Positions 1-7,151 of a DNA stretch of 12,784 nt are shown piece by piece. Numbering within the stretch: position 1 is the first letter of the stretch; every line of letters starts with the position of its first letter. A program made the translations under genes and the position numbers. Source of the stretch: Caldifarciminota bacterium (GTDB lineage: Bacteria; Hydrothermota; Tepidihabitantia; Tepidihabitantales; Tepidihabitantaceae); the NCBI GenBank assembly GCA_903908785.1, contig CAIVTL010000171.1, forward strand, positions 1 to 12,784. Reading direction: 5' to 3'. Under the pieces are notes generated by a model. That model was not told where the DNA came from and made no database searches. It saw only the letters and a list, made by a program, of their open reading frames with translations.

Positions 1-1
1 C

Positions 2-1264
2 CCGGTTCACGTGGCCTGGCAACGGGCTGACCGAGTCATGTGCGTGACTGACAGTATGCCCTCGGGTTCATTCGGAGGGTGCGACGCGCAGCCGACGTTG
101 GTGCAGGTGTCAACCCAACCGGCCGGTCATCCGTTCATCGAGGCATACGGCGACCTGTTGTACATCGTCTGGCGCGACCGGCAGTCCGGTTCTATCGTCA
201 GGACTAACCGGCACGTCTGGGACGTTCTGAATGCATGGGTCCTACCCGCTCTTGTCTCCGGCCCCGCGGACTTCCCGGCATGCTCGAAGAGCGGAGTCAG
301 CATATGGGAGCAACCGGACTTCTGCGGACGGGGCGACATCTGGGCGAATGTGTGCGGGCCGATATACAATCTGAGCGAGTCACCGAATATCAGTTCCAAG
401 TACCCGCACTTGGACGTCGGACTCAATCTGAACGGCCCGACCCCGGTTGTGGATACTATCTACAGCATCTGGACCGAGAACGTCGATGAGTCGCTGTACT
501 GCGTGCGGTTCCGCAAGCGGGGAGTGCAGGGAACGGACGGCCTGCCTCCGACGTCACCGACGCAGGTCCTTTTCTCTGGACGAGAGACGGCATCTACGTA
601 CTGCCTGTTCCGCTCGGGACGCGACTCAAGCCGCGGAGTCGGGTTCGACTATGGCAATGACTCGCTGAGCTACCGGATAAGGTACATGGATCCGAGGTTC
701 AACTACCTGGCGGAGTTCACCCTTGCGCACAACAAGCGGCTGTTCTTCGAGCAGTCAGTCCGAGCGCGGGGCGAGGAGATTGCCCGTGTGCGATTCGGCC
801 CCAACAAGACGGACACTGTGCGACTAGTCATACCCAGGCGGTTCTACGAGAACGGGGCAACCCTGCCGTTCAGTCTAAGGCGGCTTACCGGCGAGTATGC
901 GGCTCTCGCAGGACTCAAGCTCTACGCCTTCGAGCCGCGCAGGACTCGGCCGGGTGGCGCAATGGCAGGGACAGCGCCGGTCCTGCTGGAATCGAGGTTG
1001 TATGATGCTGCGCCGTGTCCGAGCCGTGGGGCGACGATTCTGCGGTACCAGATACCTCGGCCCACGCATGTCACGCTGAAGATATACGACGCGTCTGGCA
1101 GAAGCGTGCGGACGGTTCTGGACTCAGAGCGGCCCGCCGGTGTCTACACCGTGGCTTGGGATGGCCGAGACCAGCGCGGTCGCATGACTGCGAACGGCAT
1201 ATACTTCTGCAGGATGAAGGCCGGCGACTACAAGGACGGAAAGAAGCTGGTTATCAGCAGATAG
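2..1264 (+). CDS. Secreted/surface protein with FlgD-like C-terminal domain (5' partial)
   Basis: The reading frame is open to the left edge of the window, so the gene very likely starts upstream; the GTG at 11 is only the first start-like codon inside the window. About 420 residues are visible. The last 75 or so form a FlgD/Ig-like fold typical of exported proteins. It begins ILRYQIP, continues with VTLKIYDASGRSVRTV, then GVYTVAWDGRDQRG, and ends GIYFCRM...KLVISR. In FCB-group bacteria such domains act as C-terminal sorting or anchoring modules, often read as type IX secretion signals. The upstream part is rich in aromatic residues, Ser and Gly, with short repeated beta-strand stretches (for example YSIWTENVDESLYCVRF). 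It could be a sialidase-like beta-propeller, but I recognise no catalytic motif. The C-terminal call is firm and the overall function is unknown. A strong hairpin follows the stop. Confidence 0.8.
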   Translation, partial: PVHVAWQRADRVMCVTDSMPSGSFGGCDAQPTLVQVSTQPAGHPFIEAYGDLLYIVWRDRQSGSIVRTNRHVWDVLNAWVLPALVSGPADFPACSKSGVSIWEQPDFCGRGDIWANVCGPIYNLSESPNISSKYPHLDVGLNLNGPTPVVDTIYSIWTENVDESLYCVRFRKRGVQGTDGLPPTSPTQVLFSGRETASTYCLFRSGRDSSRGVGFDYGNDSLSYRIRYMDPRFNYLAEFTLAHNKRLFFEQSVRARGEEIARVRFGPNKTDTVRLVIPRRFYENGATLPFSLRRLTGEYAALAGLKLYAFEPRRTRPGGAMAGTAPVLLESRLYDAAPCPSRGATILRYQIPRPTHVTLKIYDASGRSVRTVLDSERPAGVYTVAWDGRDQRGRMTANGIYFCRMKAGDYKDGKKLVISR

Positions 1265-1280
1265 TTGGAGGAGCTTCGAT

Positions 1281-1306
1281 GGCGGCGCGGGGCAACCCGC
1301 GCCGCC
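1281..1306 (+). terminator. GC-rich hairpin, probable transcription terminator
   Basis: There is a perfect 11-bp stem, GGCGGCGCGGG (1281-1291) pairing with CCCGCGCCGCC (1296-1306), around a GCAA (GNRA-type) tetraloop. It begins 17 nt after the stop of the preceding gene and is followed by GCTTTC. The weak T run makes intrinsic termination less certain; it could also be a 3'-end stabilising hairpin. Confidence 0.6.
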
Positions 1307-1461
1307 GCTTTCAAGGCGTGGGCGATGGAGTTCGTGCTTCGGACTTCGCGGACGCGCCATTCTATCCGTACCTGTGCGTACCTGCCTTCGTGGCGTCCGT
1401 GTCGATTTCCGAGTCAGAGCCCGGTTCTTGACATGCGGCATCTACGAGCGGAACATTAAGC
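1307..1461 (+). other. Intergenic leader of the PDZ protein gene
   Basis: This is the non-coding stretch between the hairpin and the next gene. I see no structured RNA or convincing ORF. Its only recognisable signal is a consensus TTGACA near the 3' end, listed separately. Confidence 0.4.
1428..1433 (+). promoter_or_regulatory. Possible -35 box TTGACA of the PDZ protein gene
   Basis: An exact TTGACA lies 28 nt before the ATG at 1462. The only -10 candidates at suitable spacing (GAACAT at 1451, AACATT at 1452) match the consensus poorly. The distance is almost the same as in the divergent propeller gene, where 29 nt separate TTGACA from the start codon. That makes a promoter with a very short leader or none plausible, but it is unproven. 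Confidence 0.3.
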
Positions 1462-2787
1462 ATGAGAATCATGGCTATTTTCCTCTGTTTGTTCCCGGCG
1501 TTCGTGCTTGCGCAGAATTGCGCCGTGTGCCCGAATCAGCAGGCTGGAGCCGCACCGTGTCACTGGCTTGAGGTGACCGGCGTGGTGCCGGACGGGCCGG
1601 GCGCGCAGGCGGGAATCCGCATCGGCGATGCGCTGGCGAGCTATGACGGTAAGGCGATGGGCTGCCGGGCAGACTTGAGCGCGGCGCAGGCCGCGGTGCA
1701 GGTTGATTCGCTGGTGGCCACGTTCCGGCGCGGGAACAAGGAGCTGAGCTTCGTGCTGCCCAAAGGCAAACTCGGCATCTACTTCGCGGAGTGGCAGAAC
1801 GACCTGCTGCCGGCCCCGGACGCGAAGATGCTCGTGGACGTGCCGAACCTGAGCTGGGCGCAACCGAACAGCTTCATGGGCGCGCTGGAAGCGGTCAGTC
1901 ACCGGCTGAACGACCACATCGGCTACGCGTTCCTGTGCGGCGTGTCGGGCGCAGCGTTCCGCACCCAGTTCTTCGATACGTGGTGTCCGAGCTCGGTCGA
2001 TGCGACCTGCGGGTTCGACGCGGGCACCGAGGCGCTGAGCGCGCGCGGGTTGGACGTCCGGTGGCTGGAGGTCTCGACCGACGGCAAGAACAAGCCGCAG
2101 ATAATCGACTCCATCAAGAAGAGCATCGACGCCGGGATGCCGGTGCTGGCGATTGACCTGATTGAGGCACCGGAATGGGGCGTCATTATCGGGTATCAGA
2201 ATAACGGCGAGGATTTGCTCTGCCGGACGTACTTCGACAAGCGCAAGGGGTTTGAGGTCGCGCAGAAGTTCCCGTTCATCGTCGGTATCCTGAGGCGTAC
2301 GGGCTTTGTGCCGGATGCGGATTCGAGCGTGCGCCTGTCGTTCGGCCTGGTCGCGCGGAACCTCACCACCGAGAAGTACGGCGAGTACTACTCGGGCCTG
2401 GCCGCGTTCGACAAGTGGATTCTGCGCCTGAAGACCGACGACCTTTCGAAGCTCGATACCACGAAACTGGCCAACGTGGTGATGGCGAACCATACGATTC
2501 TCAACCGCCTGGTCGCGGACCGCAAGACCGGCCTTGAGTATCTCGACCATGTCGGCACGGGCCGGGATGACTTAAAGCCGCCGATGGCGAACCTGACCAC
2601 GTTCTACCAGCAGGAAATCGACCTGCTTGGGCCGTTGGTCGAGAAGGTGCCAGGTCCCGGCAGTGTGGAGAAGGCCGCGGACTGGCCTCAGGGATTGAAG
2701 GACGCCGAAATCGCGGCGCTGGAGCGAGCCCGGGCCTTGGAGACGCAGGCACTGCCGACATGGCAGGGGCTGGCAAAGGTAAAGTGA
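1462..2787 (+). CDS. Exported PDZ-domain protein with papain/C39- or BtrH-like region
   Basis: The 441-residue product begins with a signal peptide (MRIMAIFLCLFPAFVLA, cleavage probably after A17). A Cys-containing start of the mature chain (C20, C23, C33) follows. Residues about 36-100 form a PDZ-like domain: LEVTGVVPDGPGAQAGIRIGD is the typical carboxylate-loop and alpha-helix signature, then SLVATFRRGNKELSF. Residues about 145-275 look like the cysteine-peptidase or acyltransferase fold of C39/BtrH-type proteins. They include GYAFLCGVSG (C159), WCPSS (C175), CGFD (C183), a helix ending AGMPVLAIDL, and EWGVIIGYQ, the usual strand-turn before the tail. The usual catalytic His is not obvious, so activity is uncertain. 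The C-terminal 150 residues are helical and Leu/Ala-rich. A start at ATG 1471 is also possible but would shorten the signal peptide. No good Shine-Dalgarno sequence is present. It probably acts outside the cytoplasm. Confidence 0.8.
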   Translation: MRIMAIFLCLFPAFVLAQNCAVCPNQQAGAAPCHWLEVTGVVPDGPGAQAGIRIGDALASYDGKAMGCRADLSAAQAAVQVDSLVATFRRGNKELSFVLPKGKLGIYFAEWQNDLLPAPDAKMLVDVPNLSWAQPNSFMGALEAVSHRLNDHIGYAFLCGVSGAAFRTQFFDTWCPSSVDATCGFDAGTEALSARGLDVRWLEVSTDGKNKPQIIDSIKKSIDAGMPVLAIDLIEAPEWGVIIGYQNNGEDLLCRTYFDKRKGFEVAQKFPFIVGILRRTGFVPDADSSVRLSFGLVARNLTTEKYGEYYSGLAAFDKWILRLKTDDLSKLDTTKLANVVMANHTILNRLVADRKTGLEYLDHVGTGRDDLKPPMANLTTFYQQEIDLLGPLVEKVPGPGSVEKAADWPQGLKDAEIAALERARALETQALPTWQGLAKVK

Positions 2788-2798
2788 GGCTAGTGCGA

Positions 2799-2874
2799 AG
2801 TGTCATGTCGAGCGAAGTCGAGACATCTCGCCCTTTTCCTGCGAGACCCCTCGACGACCTCGGGGTGACGGGCG
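2799..2874. repeat. REP-like palindromic interspersed repeat
   Basis: The spacer contains TGTCATGTCGAGCGAAGTCG at its left end and CCTCGACGACCTCGGGGTGA at its right. They flank a hairpin, TCTCGC (2826-2831), loop CCTTTTCCT, GCGAGA (2841-2846). Read on the minus strand it translates as HPEVVEGS...CLDFARHD, a string I recall as a common artefact of dispersed repeats in many bacterial genomes. It may also serve as a 3' hairpin for the upstream gene. Confidence 0.6.
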
Positions 2875-2885
2875 GGTAGATAGGA

Positions 2886-3743
2886 ATGCTGGAGAAGTAC
2901 CGGCCGGAGTTCTACCGCGAGGTAGCTGCGTTCGCCCGCCGGTGCCCCAACTTCGGCTACGTCAAGACGACGATCAGGGCCCACACCAAGGAGGGCTTTC
3001 CGGGCGAATGCCATGTCTGGCGGGAGGGCGGTCGGATTGTTGCGTTCGCGGCAGTGGCGTGGCTCAACCCTGACGACGCCTGGCTGTGGGGTATGAGGGT
3101 TGACCCGGAGTTCCGGAATCAAGGCGTCGCCTCGAAGTTCACCCGCGCCCAGTTCCGGCTCATCAAGCGGGCGGGTTACGCCTGGGCCGGGCTGAACACA
3201 CTGGACCATCGCAAGCCGGCTCCGACGTTTCGCGTGATGGAGAAGCTCGGGTTCCGGCTTGAGGATACCTATGCCACTGACGTGTACTGGCGCGGGCCGA
3301 AGCGCGTGGCGCGGCCACGGCTGAAGCCGTACCACGACATCCTCAGCCACTACGTCGAACTCGGCCGGAAGACCATCTTCCACCAGAACCCGGGCTGGTT
3401 CTGTTCACGCCTGATTCCGGCCCGCCGGGCCTGGGTGAACGGTTTCGGGTTCACGCTTGATGATGTGCCGGTGCATGTCAGGCGGCAGTTCTACGTCGAG
3501 AAAGGACGTAGGCACACGCTGGTGACGGTTAACCTCTTCGACCGGCCATCCGACTTCGGGCCGTTCGTGCCGCGGCTGCTCGCGCTCGTGCCGAAGCGAG
3601 GGCGCATGGTCATCGCCTACCCGGTTGAATGGGCGCGGCCGTTTCGCAAAGCCGCCCGCGCCGCGATTCCCAAGCGCAAGGGGAATCGAGGATACTGGTC
3701 CAGCGCCTGGCGGATCTACGGGCGCGACCTGCGCCCGTCCTAG
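2886..3743 (+). CDS. GNAT family N-acetyltransferase with extra C-terminal domain
   Basis: The 285-residue protein has a GNAT acetyltransferase domain at about residues 1-137. Strand beta4 (AWLWGMRVDPEFRN) runs into the acetyl-CoA pyrophosphate loop R77-N-Q-G80-V-A82, matching the family pattern Q/R-x-x-G-x-G/A. The KFTRAQFRLIKRAGY helix follows, then NTLDHRKPAPTFRVMEKLGF, the usual motif B with its kinship to 'N..A...Y.k.GF'. The family moves an acetyl group from acetyl-CoA to an amine; the substrate here cannot be told. Residues about 150-285 (for example GWFCSRLIPARRAW and LVTVNLFDRPSDFGPF) match no domain I know and could be a degenerate second GNAT fold. The ATG at 2886 has only a weak AGGA 1 nt upstream. 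The gene ends 13 bp from the convergent propeller gene. Confidence 0.85.
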   Translation: MLEKYRPEFYREVAAFARRCPNFGYVKTTIRAHTKEGFPGECHVWREGGRIVAFAAVAWLNPDDAWLWGMRVDPEFRNQGVASKFTRAQFRLIKRAGYAWAGLNTLDHRKPAPTFRVMEKLGFRLEDTYATDVYWRGPKRVARPRLKPYHDILSHYVELGRKTIFHQNPGWFCSRLIPARRAWVNGFGFTLDDVPVHVRRQFYVEKGRRHTLVTVNLFDRPSDFGPFVPRLLALVPKRGRMVIAYPVEWARPFRKAARAAIPKRKGNRGYWSSAWRIYGRDLRPS

Positions 3744-3744
3744 A

Positions 3745-3769
3745 CCGCAGGCAGGGTCAGTCGCTGCGG
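3745..3769. terminator. Possible shared hairpin between convergent genes
   Basis: CCGCAG (3745-3750) can pair with CTGCGG (3764-3769) across a 13-nt loop, at the junction where two convergent genes end 13 bp apart. There is no T run, and the hairpin overlaps the last codons of the minus-strand gene. Treat it as a weak candidate. Confidence 0.2.
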
Positions 3770-4947
3770 CCGGTGTTGCGGATGTCGTGGCGGGACGAAG
3801 GCCACGGCGAGGCGGCCGGTCCATCGCACGCCGTTGTCAGTGCGCGCAGCGCTCCGCCATCAGGAATCAGCAGCAAGCCGTCCGGCCGGATAGCCGGCGT
3901 CCCGGTGGCATCCTGCAGCCTGGCGTTCCAGCGTTCGCGCCCGCCCGGCCCCAGACAGCGGGCGTGCTCCATACAACCCAGGTAGAAAGCTGAATCGGTG
4001 CCTGCCGCCGATGCTCGCCGTACGGGCCATTCGGTCACCGCCTTCCACAGGACAACGCCTTGCGGGCTGACACAGATGACCGTGTCATCCTCAGCCAGCC
4101 CGAATACGCAGTTGCCGCTCTGGTCGACAACGCCCGGACTGGCGAGGTCGCTGAGCCCCAGGTGCCATTCTTCGTTCCCATGCGGGCCGAGTGCGTAGAG
4201 CACGCTATCGTTATCGGCCACATACAGCCGGCCGGAGCCCCCAACGGCAATAATTCTTGTCGACCAGCGCGACGTGGCGTACACCCATTGCAGCGCACCG
4301 GTCTGATCCACCGTCACTATCTTGCCGTAGCAGGGAACCGATACCAGCCCGCCATCGTGGATGACGGGTGCACCGAGCGACAGCGCGCCGAGTTGACGGC
4401 GGCAGCGAACTGTTCCATCGGGGTTCAGGGTGTAGAGGCCGCTGTCCTCGGCTGCCACATAGATAGCCCCATCGGCCCCAAGCGCCGGCGGATAGATGGT
4501 GCCGGAATCGACCGCGAACGTCCAGAGGCTCTCACCGCCGGGGCTGATTGCGCGCAGTTCCTTACCCGCGACGGCGTAGATCGTTCCGTCCTCGGCAACC
4601 GCGAGAGCCCCGACGCCGCTTGACGTCCCCGCGCGCCACTTTCGGACCCCATTCGCAGTGAGGGCGAGCACGAAACCGTCTTCGCCGGCCATTGGAGGAA
4701 AGGGCCACCACCAGCTCGTTGTCGCGCCGATGTAGATCGTGCCATCCGGACCGAGGGCCGGGCTGGAGGATATGGCTGTGCTGGTGAGAAAGTCGGCGCC
4801 GGAGTCGGCTGCGGCAACCCAGACAGTCTTGCCGTATCGCGGCCCGAAAAGCCCTCTGCAGCTCACTCCGAGCAGCACACAGAGCGCTGCCGAAACCGCG
4901 GCCACGGCGAAGCGCGGCAGAGCGCGGGCGCGAGTCCCTGTCGGCAC
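3757..4947 (-). CDS. PQQ-type beta-propeller repeat protein, probable lipoprotein
   Basis: The product is about 396 residues from a GTG at 4947. The frame stays open up to an ATG at 5028, but those extra 27 residues have no signal-peptide character and would overlap the divergent control region. The N-terminus is basic (PTGTRARALPRF), then hydrophobic (AVAAVSAALCVLLGVSC). C30 may be a lipidation site, though Gly at -3 departs from the usual lipobox. About seven repeats of the PQQ/WD40-like type follow, such as ALGPDGTIYIGA, AVAEDGTIYAVA, ALGADGAIYVAA, GSGRLYVADNDSVLYAL and IRPDGLLLIP, alternating with W-containing strands such as GGESLWTF, GNEEWHL and GVVLWKA. The chain ends PWPSSRHDIRNTGRSD, a tail typical of outer-surface PQQ-propeller proteins. 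It is likely a binding or scaffold protein on the envelope, not an enzyme. Confidence 0.85.
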   Translation of the reverse strand: MPTGTRARALPRFAVAAVSAALCVLLGVSCRGLFGPRYGKTVWVAAADSGADFLTSTAISSSPALGPDGTIYIGATTSWWWPFPPMAGEDGFVLALTANGVRKWRAGTSSGVGALAVAEDGTIYAVAGKELRAISPGGESLWTFAVDSGTIYPPALGADGAIYVAAEDSGLYTLNPDGTVRCRRQLGALSLGAPVIHDGGLVSVPCYGKIVTVDQTGALQWVYATSRWSTRIIAVGGSGRLYVADNDSVLYALGPHGNEEWHLGLSDLASPGVVDQSGNCVFGLAEDDTVICVSPQGVVLWKAVTEWPVRRASAAGTDSAFYLGCMEHARCLGPGGRERWNARLQDATGTPAIRPDGLLLIPDGGALRALTTACDGPAASPWPSSRHDIRNTGRSD

Positions 4948-4953
4948 GAATGG

Positions 4954-4982
4954 AGGATAGTAGTCGGTGGGGGTCGTGTCAA
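4954..4982 (-). promoter_or_regulatory. Sigma70-type promoter of the propeller gene, possibly leaderless
   Basis: On the minus strand an exact TTGACA (4982-4977) is followed by a 17-nt spacer and TATCCT (4959-4954; 4 of 6 consensus bases). The -10 box ends exactly 6 nt before the GTG at 4947, so transcription would begin at or next to the start codon. No Shine-Dalgarno sequence precedes the GTG; the bases there are pyrimidine-rich. Confidence 0.5.
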
Positions 4983-5068
4983 TCTCCGCGTTTGGCCCGG
5001 GAACGTCACGGGTTGCTGACCCCCGCATTCAGGCCCAAGTCGTTCTGTATGCCGTCGGCGGGATGCTG

Positions 5069-5074
5069 TATACT
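5069..5074 (+). promoter_or_regulatory. -10-like TATACT just before the helicase start
   Basis: TATACT matches the -10 consensus at 5 of 6 positions and ends 6 nt before the GTG at 5081. This is the same geometry as the divergent gene. No good -35 lies at 16-18 nt (the nearest hexamers are TGTATG and CTGTAT), so this is a partial promoter call. It bears on the start choice: a leaderless GTG at 5081 instead of the ATG at 5063. Confidence 0.35.
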
Positions 5075-5080
5075 CCCACC

Positions 5081-7093
5081 GTGCCTGACACTCCTGACTG
5101 GCTCCAGGGCCTGAACCCGCAGCAACTGCAAGCCGTTACCCACGGCGATGGGCCGCTGCTCATTATTGCGGGCGCGGGCACAGGCAAAACCAACACGCTT
5201 GCGCACCGGGTAGCGTGGCTGATTCACGAGGGTGTGCAGCCCGGCCGGATTCTGCTGCTCACCTTCACGCGCCGGGCCGCGCAGGAGATGCTCAACCGGG
5301 CACAGGCGGTCTGCCAGGCCGCGACCACCAAAGTCTGGGGCGGCACGTTTCACTCGATGGCCAACCGGCTGCTCCGTACCTACGGCCGGGTCGTGGGCCT
5401 GCAGCCGGAGTTCACGGTGATGGACGAGTCGGACTCGGCCGACATGCTGGGCCTGATTCGCGCGCAGATGGGCCTCACCTCAAAAGAGAAGCGGTTCCCG
5501 CGCAAGTCGACCGTCCGTTCCATCTACTCGCGAGTCGTGAACTCGCGCGAGCCGCTCGAACTGGTGCTCAAGAAGGAATATCCGTGGTGCGTCGAGGCGG
5601 AGGAAGGGCTGCGAACCATCTTCAACACCTATACGAAGCGGAAGCACGCGCGGCAGGTGTTGGACTACGATGACCTGTTGCTCTTCTGGAATCTCGCGCT
5701 GGAGGACGCGACGGTCGCCGAGGCGATGGGCGCGCGATTCGACCACATCCTCGTGGACGAGTACCAGGACACGAACATCATCCAGGCCGAAATCCTGCAA
5801 CGGCTACGGCAGAAGAATCACAACATCACGGTCGTCGGCGACGACGCCCAGTCAATCTACTCGTTCCGGGCCGCAACCATAAAGAACATCCTTGAGTTCC
5901 CGAACCAGTTTCCGGGCACGACGGTCGTGACGCTGGAGCAGAACTACCGCTCGATTCAGCCGATACTCGACGTGGGCAACGCGGTGATGAAGCCGGCGCC
6001 GCACCGCTACACCAAGAACCTCTTCGCAGTGCGGGAGGGAAAACAGAAGCCGGTGCTGGTCACTTGCCGGGACGAAGATGAACAGGTGAAGGTTGTTTGC
6101 GACCAGATACTCGAACACCTGGAGCAGGGCATCAAGCTGCAGCAGCAGGCAGTGCTGTTCCGGGCCGGGCACCATTCAGACCAGCTCGAAATCGAACTCG
6201 CGCGCCGCAACATTCCGTTCCACAAGTACGGGGGCCTCAAGTTCCTTGAAGCCGCGCACGTGAAGGACCTGCTCGCGCTCCTGCGCATCCTGGAGAACCC
6301 GCGTGACGACATGAGCTGGTTCCGGGTGCTCGAAATGCTTGAGGGCGTGGGGCCGAAGACCGCGGAGCGGTTCGTTGCCGACCTTGAGGCTCGGACCTAC
6401 GACCTCGCCGTGCTGGGCCAGATTACCATGCCCGCGGCCGCGCACGACCAGTTCACGGCCCTGGCCCAGACGCTCAACTCCTTGCGCCAGGAGGAACTGC
6501 CGGTTGCGGCCCAGGTCGAGCGGCTGCGCCGGTTCTACGAGCCGTTCCTGGCCACGCTCTACGACAACCCGAAGCCGAGGCTGCGCGATTTGGAGCAGCT
6601 TGAGGCAGTGGCCCAGCGGTACAAGTCGCGCTCCAGCTTTATCTCGGACCTGACGCTTGACCCGCCGGACACGACCGCGGACTTTGCCGGTCCGCCGTTC
6701 AAAGACGAAGACTGGCTGGTGCTTTCCACGATGCACTCGGCCAAGGGTTGCGAGTGGAAGGCGGTCTACGTCATCCATGCCGCGGACGGCATGATTCCGT
6801 CGGACATGGCGACCGATGACGACGATAGCATCGAGGAAGAACGACGACTCTTCTATGTGGCGGTGACGCGAGCCAAGGACTGGCTCTACGTCGTGTTCCC
6901 GTTGCGCTATTACTACAAGCGTTACCCGCTGGGCGACGCGCACGCGTACGCACAACTTACGCGGTTCGCGCCCGCGAACGTCCAGCGGCTGATGGACGCG
7001 CGCGGCGGGACCTCGCTTGAGACCCATGCAGGTCCGCCGACCGACGAGGAGATCCGCGCCAAGATCGCGCGGTACTGGGACCGGCGGTTTTAG
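5081..7093 (+). CDS. UvrD/Rep/PcrA-family superfamily 1 DNA helicase
   Basis: The 670-residue ATP-dependent 3'-5' DNA helicase carries the full SF1A motif set. These are the Q-motif LNPQQLQAV, Walker A GAGTGKT (31-37), motif Ia LLTFTRRAAQEM, Walker B VDEYQDT (225-231), motif III GDDAQSIYSFR (253-263), motif IV QNYRS (287-291), motif V TMHSAKGCEW (550-559) and motif VI VAVTRAK (593-599). The length is close to Rep and shorter than typical UvrD/PcrA, and the tail after motif VI is short. The role is inferred as unwinding in repair or replication-fork restart. I do not assign uvrD, rep or pcrA because the motifs do not separate them. The GTG at 5081 is preferred because the product then begins VPDTPDWLQGLNPQQ, as family members do. 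An ATG at 5063 is the alternative, and starts further upstream run into the divergent gene. Confidence 0.93.
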   Translation: MPDTPDWLQGLNPQQLQAVTHGDGPLLIIAGAGTGKTNTLAHRVAWLIHEGVQPGRILLLTFTRRAAQEMLNRAQAVCQAATTKVWGGTFHSMANRLLRTYGRVVGLQPEFTVMDESDSADMLGLIRAQMGLTSKEKRFPRKSTVRSIYSRVVNSREPLELVLKKEYPWCVEAEEGLRTIFNTYTKRKHARQVLDYDDLLLFWNLALEDATVAEAMGARFDHILVDEYQDTNIIQAEILQRLRQKNHNITVVGDDAQSIYSFRAATIKNILEFPNQFPGTTVVTLEQNYRSIQPILDVGNAVMKPAPHRYTKNLFAVREGKQKPVLVTCRDEDEQVKVVCDQILEHLEQGIKLQQQAVLFRAGHHSDQLEIELARRNIPFHKYGGLKFLEAAHVKDLLALLRILENPRDDMSWFRVLEMLEGVGPKTAERFVADLEARTYDLAVLGQITMPAAAHDQFTALAQTLNSLRQEELPVAAQVERLRRFYEPFLATLYDNPKPRLRDLEQLEAVAQRYKSRSSFISDLTLDPPDTTADFAGPPFKDEDWLVLSTMHSAKGCEWKAVYVIHAADGMIPSDMATDDDDSIEEERRLFYVAVTRAKDWLYVVFPLRYYYKRYPLGDAHAYAQLTRFAPANVQRLMDARGGTSLETHAGPPTDEEIRAKIARYWDRRF

Positions 7094-7097
7094 AATG

Positions 7098-7138
7098 TTG
7101 CGAGTTACGGGTTGCGAGTTGCGAGTTGCGAATAGCGG
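7098..7138. repeat. Degenerate GCGAGTT(A/G) repeat at a gene junction
   Basis: The 58-bp gap after the helicase stop is mostly iterations of GCGAGTTACGGGTTGCGAGT-like words. The 14-mer GCGAGTTACGGGTT (7100-7113) recurs exactly at 12411-12424 in the long repeat array near the right end. The frame of the next gene stays open through this tract, which makes a falsely early start (ATG 7095) easy to call. Confidence 0.7.
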
Positions 7139-7151
7139 ACATGAAAGAAAG

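Noticed and set aside
1456..2550. Long minus-strand frame (364 codons) opposite the PDZ protein gene
   Set aside because: It is a shadow: Arg/His/Val-rich composition, no domain, and the plus strand has a signal peptide and PDZ motif.
2790..3383. Minus-strand frame of 197 codons over the GNAT gene
   Set aside because: Part of it is the translated repeat (HPEVVEGS...CLDFARHD) and the rest is the antisense of the acetyltransferase domain.
5081..7093. Helicase as part of a defence system
   Set aside because: The domain set is that of a stand-alone UvrD/Rep-type helicase, and none of the neighbours is a nuclease, sensor or toxin.
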